From positions 2,418,001 through 2,482,000 of the forward strand of contig NC_014376.1 in assembly GCF_000144625.1 (NCBI RefSeq): 64,000 nucleotides of DNA, in the 5' to 3' direction. Source of the stretch: [Clostridium] saccharolyticum WM1 (lineage in GTDB: Bacteria; Bacillota; Clostridia; Lachnospirales; Lachnospiraceae). Position 1 is the first letter of the stretch; each line of letters begins with the position of its first letter. Positions 9,520-16,715 of the stretch are shown here, one piece after another. Made by a program: the position numbers and the translations under genes. A model generated the notes under the pieces. It worked only from the letters and a program-made list of their open reading frames with translations. It ran no database searches and was not told the DNA's origin.

Positions 9520-9767
9520 ATGCTTCCTGAATACAGAAATTTATGATCTTCCCTGAAAAAATCCAGGAATGATACACAATAATACGAATCTTCTTCTTCA
9601 GCCCTCATCGCCCGGTTGTATATCTCCAATGCCTTATCCACGGTGATCTCAATGTCATGATAATAATATAAGGTAGCTTGCGTATGTGAAACCACGCATT
9701 CAATCAGCAGCCTTGCATCCTGGTTTTCAAACAGTATTTCTTTTAAGTTATTTCTTGTGATCATCAT
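9513..9767 (-). CDS. Hypothetical protein behind LexA-type boxes
   Basis: An 84-residue protein starting MMITRNNLKEILFEN, with AAAGGAG 8 bases before the ATG. It is acidic, soluble and predicted mostly helical, with an aromatic-rich end (SFLDFFREDHKFLYSG). No known family is recognised. A LexA-type box lies 22 bp upstream of the start and another sits on a promoter about 210 bp upstream, so it is probably DNA-damage induced. It is not similar in sequence to YneA or other cell-division inhibitors that I recognise. Confidence 0.65.
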   Translation of the reverse strand: MMITRNNLKEILFENQDARLLIECVVSHTQATLYYYHDIEITVDKALEIYNRAMRAEEEDSYYCVSFLDFFREDHKFLYSGSIC

Positions 9768-9788
9768 ACGCGAATCTCCTTTCGCATC

Positions 9789-9802
9789 AGAACATATGTT
9801 CG
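9789..9802 (-). promoter_or_regulatory. LexA (SOS) box
   Basis: Minus strand CGAACATATGTTCT matches the Gram-positive LexA consensus CGAAC-N4-GTTYG in 13 of 14 positions. It lies directly upstream of the ribosome binding site of the 84-residue gene, where bound LexA would block transcription. Confidence 0.65.
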
Positions 9803-9976
9803 TTCAGTGGTTAAAAATTAAACCACATCACAGTGGTTGCAAATAAAATTTCATATAACCGGCGGAGAAGGATCCATCCGTTTTCCGAAATTCTTTTTAG
9901 CGGTCCGCAGTCAGAAAATACAGCAGCAGTCATTAAAACAGGAAGTGCCAGCGTATTCTTCTGCAAGCTTATTTCT

Positions 9977-10016
9977 ATTATAGCATAAGTAAACTACAAA
10001 TGCAAACATATGTTCT
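9977..10016 (-). promoter_or_regulatory. Promoter overlapped by a second LexA-type box
   Basis: On the minus strand TTGCAT (10000-10005) and TATAAT (9977-9982) have a 17-bp spacer. The sequence AGAACATATGTTTG (10003-10016) overlaps the -35 and fits a LexA box with one mismatch in each outer position. Transcription would run left toward the gene at 9767, leaving a leader of about 200 nt. The stretch 9803-9970 otherwise shows only overlapping short inverted repeats (AACCAC/GTGGTT, 9807-9838). Confidence 0.6.
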
Positions 10017-10098
10017 TTCTGTTTTAAAATATTACCTGGATTTCCCTGCCTGTAATATACCTGGCTGCTTTCCGGTCTTGTGGTTCCCAAGACAAAAA

Positions 10099-10141
10099 AT
10101 GAGAGAAGCCATATAAACAATGTTTATGGGACTTCTCTCAT
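10099..10141 (-). terminator. Terminator after the 177-residue gene
   Basis: ATGAGAGAAG / CTTCTCTCAT form a 10-bp stem, followed on the minus strand by a run of T. It lies 95 bp after the stop of the gene at 10236-10769. Confidence 0.75.
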
Positions 10142-10235
10142 TAAAAAGGGGAGGATAAGTATTCACTCATCTTTGGTATAATCCTATTATGGCCTGATCC
10201 GGATGTTTTATTCATATAAAACTAAGATTATTTTT

Positions 10236-10769
10236 TTATAATGACTCCCCGTAATACTTTTCTATCTTTTCCTTTAATCCTTTTACATAAATCCTTTTCA
10301 GAGAAAGCATGGCCTCATCCGTTTTACCCGGCTCGTTTTTAATCTTTTCTTCCAGAGCATTTATTTCCTTCCGGCATCTGCAGATCTGATCCTTCAGCAT
10401 TGAACGGCTGGGGATTTTCATAAGACCCGGCAAATCAAGAGTCCTCACAAGGAAACGTGTTACCGCTGCTTCTGCCTTTTCTTCATTTTCATAGATCCTG
10501 TTAAAAAAGTCACATACCGCATGATAAAAATTATGGTGATGTATGGAAGCTTCTCCTCCTTTGCCGCAAACAATCAGAGCGCCGTCCCTTATGATGAAGC
10601 TGACCGCATCCGGCTCCTCTTGGTTCAGACTGAATTTACTTTTTTCTATTCCATCCTGTTCCATTCCTTCATTAAGGATATCAAAAATATACCATTTAAA
10701 TTCACTGATTTCTACTGTTTTTTCAAGCGCTTCCAGCCCGGGGGCTTTCATATCTTTCATATCTTCCAT
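10236..10769 (-). CDS. Hypothetical cytoplasmic protein with C-terminal coiled coil
   Basis: A 177-residue protein, preceded by GAAAGGAGAAGG and starting MEDMKDMKAPG. It has no signal peptide or membrane segment. The middle is a compact alpha/beta region (FIIRDGALIVCGKGGEASIH), and the C-terminal 50 residues are Lys/Glu-rich heptads (CRKEINALEEKIKNEPG) that suggest a coiled coil. No family is recognised. It is monocistronic, with its own terminator. Confidence 0.7.
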   Translation of the reverse strand: MEDMKDMKAPGLEALEKTVEISEFKWYIFDILNEGMEQDGIEKSKFSLNQEEPDAVSFIIRDGALIVCGKGGEASIHHHNFYHAVCDFFNRIYENEEKAEAAVTRFLVRTLDLPGLMKIPSRSMLKDQICRCRKEINALEEKIKNEPGKTDEAMLSLKRIYVKGLKEKIEKYYGESL

Positions 10770-10973
10770 TCCTTCTCCTCTTTCCTGTATCCTGTTTTTT
10801 AATACCTCCCCTGAAAACCGTCACATACCGGTGTACCATAGCATCAACAGATTCAAGACAGGCTTTGGCCAGCGTTTTTATTATATCTGATGTTTTGGAT
10901 AACCTCAATGATAAAATAGTAACAAACTGCGGGTTGTTTGTTTTTAACTAGTAAACCCTTTGAGCATTGCCCC

Positions 10974-12647
10974 TTAAATATTCGTAAGTCTCTCAAACAA
11001 CCGGTTAATCTCTATCTGGCCATATCCCCAGATATTGTTGGGATATGTAGTCCCGCTGCTCCGCTCCGCCCCCCGTATCAGCAGGCGGTTTACATCATTT
11101 CCGGTAATACTTGTATAATTTCCTCTTGGAATGGCCCATTCAAAAACCATGGCAACAACTCCTGCCGCATGAGCGGCGGCGGCTCCGCTTCCGGTAATGC
11201 TTCCATATTGGTTACCTGGAACCGCACAAGTGAGCTGATATCCTGGTGCCGAAATATCTGGTTTAACGAATCCGGTTCTTGTATAGCCTCTTCCGGACTC
11301 AGGAAGTATCGTGTTGTTAAATTGGTTATAAGCCGTAACGGTCAGGGGGTTGGTTGCATTACCCGGAGAAGTTATAGTCGTATCCGGATTGGAATTTAAA
11401 AAGAAAGTATCTTCCGATATCAAATCCCCGGACGGCAGCCATGTGTGAAAAGAAAACGGTTCCTTATCAAGGTTTTGCACCCGTATGGTCCAGATTCCTG
11501 GAAGCGGATCCTGGAAGCGCATTAAAATAAGCTGATCCCCCGTTTCTTCTTCAAAAATATAATTATTTATCCATATTACACTAGGGTTAAATACAAAGGC
11601 AAATCTTCTGCATTCCCCCAGTGCCGGAAAAACCTGCCCCGTTGTTTCTCTGTTTGGAGCGGTTATTTCTATAGACAATCTTGCCGGAGCAAAGGGCCAT
11701 AGCTCTATGGCAAACAATTTGTCATTTTCGCCAACTCTTAATTCAAAATCATTAAGAAAAGGTTCCGCGGTTGTATTGTTAAAATAATGTCTGCGCTTAT
11801 TTGCTTCATTGCCTGTTGTGATCGTTATCCCGGTCTGCGGCTGCTGGGCCAGATAATTGGTGATAAAACTGGTGGCTCCGCGACCATCATGGCTTGACTG
11901 ATTTGTTCCCATTGCAACACATATGGCAATGGGACGGTTCAGCCTTTTGGCAACCGAGGTCACATAGCTGATTCCTATAATCAGATCCGACTCCTGGTAA
12001 CATTCAATGTTTTCCGGAACAAAAAAAATTTTCTTTAAACTGTTTTTAGCCGGCTTCAATTTTACTACCAGTATATCAGATTCCGGGACAACACCACTGA
12101 ATGACTGTTCCAGACTGGGTTTCCCTGCAATTACACTTGCAATTGCGGTTCCATGGCCATTGGTATCCACCGACGGCACGATTGACAAAGGGTTTTCTGA
12201 CCTTAACGCTACATTAATATGCTCTCTGCTGTATTCGGTACCATAGGTAAATCCCTCCGGCGGCTCCCCCTCCTGTATGGTCTGGTCCCAAAGAGAAAGG
12301 ATACGGGTCGTACCGTCATTATATAAAAATGCCTGATGCTGGTAATCAATCCCGGTGTCAATGACTGCCACGATGATTCCCCGTCCAAACAAGGCCAGAT
12401 AAGGGTTTCTCTGAACCGTCCCGATACCGGATTTTTCAAGACTGACGGTGGAGCTTAGGGTTAATACGGAAGGAAATGCATTATAAGGATAAATTCCCAG
12501 ATCGCATGGATTCACAGAATCATTAGGGATATGAGCCAAAGAATGCCTTAAATCCATATGTGTTATATTATCTCCGGTATCGTATGTAGGAATCATAACG
12601 TTACTGATGATCAAGTCATAATAATTATCATCCAAGATTTTCTGCAT
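10974..12647 (-). CDS. S8 subtilisin-like protein lacking the catalytic serine (pseudoprotease A)
   Basis: A 557-residue cytosolic subtilase with no signal peptide. Asp97 (VIDTGID), His165 (NGHGTAIAS) and the oxyanion Asn280 (TTGNE) are in place, but the nucleophile motif reads TGSGAAAAHAAG, putting Gly488 where subtilisins have Ser (GTSMAAPHVAG). A jellyroll-like insert separates the catalytic blocks, as in clostridial Csp germination proteases. In C. difficile the germinant-sensing CspC is a pseudoprotease with Gly at the same catalytic position. It is divergent from a paralogue of equal length at 12884. GGGAGG precedes the ATG. A sporulation/germination role is inferred, not shown. Confidence 0.9.
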   Translation of the reverse strand: MQKILDDNYYDLIISNVMIPTYDTGDNITHMDLRHSLAHIPNDSVNPCDLGIYPYNAFPSVLTLSSTVSLEKSGIGTVQRNPYLALFGRGIIVAVIDTGIDYQHQAFLYNDGTTRILSLWDQTIQEGEPPEGFTYGTEYSREHINVALRSENPLSIVPSVDTNGHGTAIASVIAGKPSLEQSFSGVVPESDILVVKLKPAKNSLKKIFFVPENIECYQESDLIIGISYVTSVAKRLNRPIAICVAMGTNQSSHDGRGATSFITNYLAQQPQTGITITTGNEANKRRHYFNNTTAEPFLNDFELRVGENDKLFAIELWPFAPARLSIEITAPNRETTGQVFPALGECRRFAFVFNPSVIWINNYIFEEETGDQLILMRFQDPLPGIWTIRVQNLDKEPFSFHTWLPSGDLISEDTFFLNSNPDTTITSPGNATNPLTVTAYNQFNNTILPESGRGYTRTGFVKPDISAPGYQLTCAVPGNQYGSITGSGAAAAHAAGVVAMVFEWAIPRGNYTSITGNDVNRLLIRGAERSSGTTYPNNIWGYGQIEINRLFERLTNI

Positions 12648-12677
12648 GGTAAGGCCTCCCTGTCTGCACTACTGGCA

Positions 12678-12716
12678 CATATGATATATTTTATGCAACA
12701 GGGTTCCTATTATGAG
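12678..12716 (-). promoter_or_regulatory. Sigma-E-like promoter, copy 1 of a mirrored pair
   Basis: Read on the minus strand, CTCATAAT (12709-12716), 13 bp, CATAAAAT (12688-12695), then TATCATATG. The -35/-10 pattern (ATA, 15 bp, CATAAAAT) resembles the B. subtilis sigma-E consensus (ATA, about 16 bp, CATACAAT). It would start transcription about 33 bp before pseudoprotease A. Confidence 0.55.
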
Positions 12717-12772
12717 CATTAGAAAAGGAGGGTACATACGTTCCCGGGATTTGATTTGAGATCAACCTATGC

Positions 12773-12799
12773 CATTTGACAGCAATAAGCGGTCAAATG
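12773..12799. repeat. Inverted repeat midway between the divergent promoters
   Basis: A perfect 8-bp inverted repeat, CATTTGAC (12773-12780) and GTCAAATG (12792-12799), with an 11-bp spacer. It lies between the two mirrored promoters and is not followed by a T-run, so it is more likely an operator than a terminator. Confidence 0.4.
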
Positions 12800-12812
12800 C
12801 ATATGGGCGGCA

Positions 12813-12851
12813 CTCATATCAGGAACATTGCCGCATAAAATGTATCATATG
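12813..12851 (+). promoter_or_regulatory. Sigma-E-like promoter, copy 2 of a mirrored pair
   Basis: CTCATATC (12813-12820), 13 bp beginning AGGAAC, CATAAAAT (12834-12841), then TATCATATG. It matches copy 1 at about 30 of 39 positions with identical spacing, and precedes pseudoprotease B by about 33 bp. Confidence 0.55.
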
Positions 12852-12883
12852 CTCTAACTAGATCTTAACAGGGAGACTTTATT

Positions 12884-14560
12884 ATGGAAAAAATACTGGA
12901 TAATAATTATTACGACTTGATTATCAGTAATCAGGTAGTACCATCCGTTGGAATCGGTGATGATATCACACCGCTGAATGACAGGTTCTCTCTGCTGCAT
13001 GTATACAAAAAAAATAAGCAGCCATGCGATTTGGGTCAAAACTCCTACCATATTTTTCCATCCCTTTATACCCTTACCTCAACGATTGACGCTCAAACCT
13101 CTGGCGTATGCAGTTCTATGGAAAATTCGGATTTAGGCTTATTGGGGCAGGGAGTGATTATCGGCATCATAGACACAGGAATTGATTACCGGCATCCTGC
13201 ATTTATGAATAGGGATAAAACCAGCCGGATTCTTTCCATATGGGACCAGACCATACAGGAGGGGACGCCGCCGGAGGGTTTTACCTATGGAACGGAATAT
13301 ACAAAGGCTGCTATAAATGATGCACTTCGATATGATATGCCGCTTTCCGTTGTCCCTACAACCGATATTAACGGCCATGGAACAGCCATAGCCAGTATCG
13401 CCGCCGGCTCACCCAATAAGGAACAAACGTTTAGAGGCATAGTCCCAAATGCAGATCTGGCTGTTGTGAAATTAAAAGATGCCAAGCCGAATCTTAAGAG
13501 GATATTTTCTGTTCCGGAAGACAAACTGTGCTTCCAGGAATCAGATATCGTTCTTGGAATCCGCTATCTGGCTGGTATCAGCCAACGGCTGCAACGTCCT
13601 CTTGCCATATGCATTGCTCTGGGCAGCAGTCAGGGCAGCCATGATGGAAGAGGCGTGCTAAGTGCCTTTTTAGAAAGCCTCGTTCAGCAGCCTGACCTGG
13701 GAGTATCCATTTCTGCCGGGAACGAAGGAAACAGCAGCAGACATTATTTTAACAAAACCAGCTCCGCTCCCTACTTTAACGATTTCCAACTAAATATTGC
13801 AGGGGTTGACCAGCAATTCTCCATGGAACTCTGGGCACACATTCCCGGAATCCTTTCTATTGAAATCGCTGCACCAAACAGGGAAACAATATCACCTGTC
13901 AATCCTTCCTTTAATGAATGCCAAAAATTTACTTTTCAAACCAGTCAGAGTGTGGTCTGGGTAAATAACATGATCTTTGAAAGGGAAAGCGGTGACCAGT
14001 TGATTTTATTGCGGTTTGAAAATGCTCTTCCCGGTATCTGGTACTTCCGCGTCCAAAGCCTGGCAAACGAACCTTTTTCCTTCCATTCCTGGCTGCCCAG
14101 CGGTGATTTAATATCAAATGGAACCTTTTTTTTGAATTCCAATCCGGATACGACCATAACCTCCCCCGGTAATTCCAGACGAACACTGACAGTAACGGCT
14201 TACAATCAGCAAACCGACAACATTCTGGATGCTTCAGGAAGAGGTTATACAAGAAGCGGTCTGGTCAAACCAGAACTTGCAGCACCCGGCTATCTGATTC
14301 CCTGTGCTGTTCCGGAAAACCAATACGGAACCTTAACAGGCACCGGTGCATCTGCAGCCATCGCAGCTGGTACTTCTGCCATTGTTTTTGAATGGAGTCA
14401 GGGCAAAGGCAATTTCACTTATATCACAGGTGAACAGGTCAGCCGTATCCTTATAAGAGCGGCTCACAGGAATCCTGCCTTCAGTTATCCAAACAACATA
14501 TGGGGATTTGGGCAATTGGATGTGCAGCGTTTACTGGATAGGACTTCCCAGATCTTTTAA
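12884..14560 (+). CDS. S8 subtilisin-like protein lacking the catalytic serine (pseudoprotease B)
   Basis: A 558-residue paralogue of the divergent gene, collinear along its length. Asp97 (IIDTGID), His165 (NGHGTAIAS) and Asn280 (SAGNE) are kept; the nucleophile motif is TGTGASAAIAAG, so position 488 is again Gly, and the usual downstream His is Ile. It has no signal peptide, and CAGGGAG precedes the ATG. Both copies keep the Asp/His pair yet lack Ser, which suggests a shared, selected loss of proteolysis rather than decay. A binding or regulatory role like CspC is inferred. Confidence 0.9.
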   Translation: MEKILDNNYYDLIISNQVVPSVGIGDDITPLNDRFSLLHVYKKNKQPCDLGQNSYHIFPSLYTLTSTIDAQTSGVCSSMENSDLGLLGQGVIIGIIDTGIDYRHPAFMNRDKTSRILSIWDQTIQEGTPPEGFTYGTEYTKAAINDALRYDMPLSVVPTTDINGHGTAIASIAAGSPNKEQTFRGIVPNADLAVVKLKDAKPNLKRIFSVPEDKLCFQESDIVLGIRYLAGISQRLQRPLAICIALGSSQGSHDGRGVLSAFLESLVQQPDLGVSISAGNEGNSSRHYFNKTSSAPYFNDFQLNIAGVDQQFSMELWAHIPGILSIEIAAPNRETISPVNPSFNECQKFTFQTSQSVVWVNNMIFERESGDQLILLRFENALPGIWYFRVQSLANEPFSFHSWLPSGDLISNGTFFLNSNPDTTITSPGNSRRTLTVTAYNQQTDNILDASGRGYTRSGLVKPELAAPGYLIPCAVPENQYGTLTGTGASAAIAAGTSAIVFEWSQGKGNFTYITGEQVSRILIRAAHRNPAFSYPNNIWGFGQLDVQRLLDRTSQIF

Positions 14561-14639
14561 TTTCATGGCTCAGCCTTACTCCTGACGGTCTGCCAATAAA
14601 GATTTCGTTTTATCAGATTGGGGAACTGTTTTTATCCCT

Positions 14640-15134
14640 TTAGTCCTGCTGCACGGTTTCCTGCTGTATTCCAAGATGGCTTGTACAATATGGGCACCGG
14701 GTAGCACTGATATTGACACGTTTGAAGCAATACGGGCACTCCTTGTCCACAGGGGCGGCAGGCTCAGCCTGCTGCTTCTTTCCCCGCATAGAATTAATCG
14801 CTTTAATCATCAGGAAAATAACAAAAGCCATGATGAAAAAGTTTATAACTGCTGTAATAAAGGAACCATATGCAAATACCGGCCCAAGTACCTTCGCTGC
14901 CTGAAGATTGGAAACATCTGCACCTTCCGGGACATTGTACAAAAGGAGGAATTTACTGGAAAAATCCACTCCTCCGGTAATCACTCCAATCAAAGGCGAT
15001 ATAATGTCCTTGACCAGAGAATTGACAATTGCCTGAAAAGCAGCACCGATAATTACACCGACTGCCAGATCCACTACATTGCCGCGCAAAACAAATTCTT
15101 TAAATTCGGCTATCATACCTTTTTTATTTCCCAT
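14640..15134 (-). CDS. mscL: Large-conductance mechanosensitive channel MscL with C-terminal zinc ribbon
   Basis: MscL opens under membrane tension to release solutes on osmotic downshock. The core is canonical: EFKEFVLRGNVVDLAVGVIIGAAF (key part RGNVVDLAVGVIIG), TM1, a periplasmic loop, then TM2 (FFIMAFVIFLMIKAI). After TM2 comes a linker and two CPYC motifs spaced as a zinc ribbon (CPYCFKRVNISATRCPYC). I chose ATG 15134 because AGAGGA lies 9 bases upstream; ATG 15140 and TTG 15143 are too close to it. Confidence 0.93.
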   Translation of the reverse strand: MGNKKGMIAEFKEFVLRGNVVDLAVGVIIGAAFQAIVNSLVKDIISPLIGVITGGVDFSSKFLLLYNVPEGADVSNLQAAKVLGPVFAYGSFITAVINFFIMAFVIFLMIKAINSMRGKKQQAEPAAPVDKECPYCFKRVNISATRCPYCTSHLGIQQETVQQD

Positions 15135-15248
15135 AAACATCAATCCTCTCTACAAATTTCCGAAACTAATTGATAAACTTTAGAATTAAGCCTTATCCTG
15201 TATATGTGCTATTACAGAAACGGGAGCCCTTTTGGAAATATCTTAAAA

Positions 15249-15276
15249 AGCGGGTTCCGGATGCCGGATACCCGCT
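15249..15276 (-). terminator. Terminator of the molybdenum hydroxylase operon
   Basis: AGCGGGT and CCGG segments pair with CCGG and ACCCGCT (12-bp stem with a short loop). On the minus strand the stem is followed by TTTTT, about 115 bp after the last operon gene. Confidence 0.7.
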
Positions 15277-15389
15277 CAATCTTACTAACAGCCGCCTTTA
15301 TTTTCTATTACATCAACATCGAGTGTATTTGCAACGCCTTGTCATGCAGGCCGCCTTCTTTATTCATTCAGATTCAAGCATACATAATT

Positions 15390-15860
15390 TCACTGATAAT
15401 TCCCTGATAATATTGATTTAACGGCATTTTCAATTTCCTCATACCCGGTACATCTGCATAAATTTGATTGTAACCATTCCTCTATGATAGGATCGTCGGC
15501 ATTTGGAACATGCCTGGCTAATGCATGACAAACCATCAGAAATCCGGAAGTGCAATAACCACATTGAAATCCCCAGTTCTTTATAAACGCATCCTGTATG
15601 GGAGCATCTTTCAGACCTTCAATCGTTGTTATTTTATGCCCAACCGCCTCCGCAGCCAGCATCAGACAGGATTTGACAGGCATATCGTCAACAAGCACCG
15701 TACAAGTGCCGCAATCCCCGTTTTCACATCCGCTTTTTGCCCCGGTCAAAGACAGTTCTTTCCGGAGTACATGAAGCAGGGTGTGGGATGGTTTCGCCAT
15801 AACAGGCCTATCCTCTCCATTTACATTAAGAATGATGATACTGTTTCCTGATAAATACAT
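15390..15860 (-). CDS. Molybdenum hydroxylase [2Fe-2S] subunit (XdhC/CoxS type)
   Basis: A 156-residue small subunit. The N-terminal plant-type ferredoxin cluster ligands are GCENGDCGTC plus a later Cys (VKSC). The second cluster is in CGYCTSGF and LCRCTGY. It passes electrons between the Mo cofactor and FAD. It is the third gene of the operon, 24 bp after the FAD subunit, with AGGAG before the ATG. Confidence 0.92.
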   Translation of the reverse strand: MYLSGNSIIILNVNGEDRPVMAKPSHTLLHVLRKELSLTGAKSGCENGDCGTCTVLVDDMPVKSCLMLAAEAVGHKITTIEGLKDAPIQDAFIKNWGFQCGYCTSGFLMVCHALARHVPNADDPIIEEWLQSNLCRCTGYEEIENAVKSILSGNYQ

Positions 15861-15884
15861 ATTACTCCTTAATTCCTGAAAAGA

Positions 15885-16715
15885 TCATCCTATCTTTTCA
15901 AAATTCATAAACATTTCCTGCAGGATGTTTTCTAATACGAATTCCCGATATTCCCTGCTTCCTGACAAATCACCCTTACAGTCATTGTGTACTGAATTAA
16001 TGATTTTCTTAATTTTCTGATCCGTGCTGTATAATTTATGGTTTATGATCCTTTCCGATAATAGGATCGGATTGTTCCCATACCCGGTAATTGCTGCCTT
16101 AGCCGCTTTTTTATATTTCACTGCCGCCATGGTAATCAATGGGTAATCTATTTTCTCCATTCTGGTCCTTTTAACATGATTGTAAGGTAAATATAAATTA
16201 TCTTCTTCTATCATTATGGATACAATAAATTCTCCTTTTTTTAACTTCAGTTTACCATCAAATGCCTGTAAAAACGGCAGCGAGACCAATCCCCCCTGCG
16301 TCATCACCTGCAGGGTACAATCACTGATCATAAAAGGCAAAGCCGCTTCCCGGTATTTGATCGTACCGGCCAGATTACCGCCTATGGTAATCTTCCCCTG
16401 AATGGTATGGTCAGCAATCCGTTTGATGGATTTGGACAGCAAAGGATATGCATTGTGTTCTGCAATATTTGTAAGAGTCTGGGCTGCTCCGATTCTGAGT
16501 TTCCCGTCACTTAACTCAAGCTGATTGCACTGGGGTATTCCTTTTAAATCAATGACTGCATCAAAATTTATGCTGTTAACCCTGGCCATACTGATTATTT
16601 CTGTACCGCCTCCATAATATAGAGGTTTTTTGTTATTTAAAAGTAAATCATGATAGCAGCCCAATGCTTCTTCCAGGCTATCTGGTTTATAATAATCAAA
16701 GTCAAAAGGTATCAT
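15885..16715 (-). CDS. Molybdenum hydroxylase FAD-binding subunit
   Basis: A 276-residue medium subunit with the FAD motifs YYGGGTEI and TIGGNLAGT (key GGNLAG). Start ATG 16715 overlaps the stop of the large subunit as ATGA, with GGGAAAGG upstream; the 7-residue longer frame is less likely. It completes the three-subunit xanthine dehydrogenase-like enzyme. Confidence 0.9.
   Translation of the reverse strand: MIPFDFDYYKPDSLEEALGCYHDLLLNNKKPLYYGGGTEIISMARVNSINFDAVIDLKGIPQCNQLELSDGKLRIGAAQTLTNIAEHNAYPLLSKSIKRIADHTIQGKITIGGNLAGTIKYREAALPFMISDCTLQVMTQGGLVSLPFLQAFDGKLKLKKGEFIVSIMIEEDNLYLPYNHVKRTRMEKIDYPLITMAAVKYKKAAKAAITGYGNNPILLSERIINHKLYSTDQKIKKIINSVHNDCKGDLSGSREYREFVLENILQEMFMNFEKIG

Noticed and set aside
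9811..9933. A 40-codon minus-strand ORF between the two LexA boxes
   Set aside because: It has the right place for an SOS peptide but no ribosome binding site and no recognisable pattern, so not called.
9911..10120. A 69-codon ORF on the minus strand
   Set aside because: It crosses a terminator and a promoter and has no ribosome binding site.
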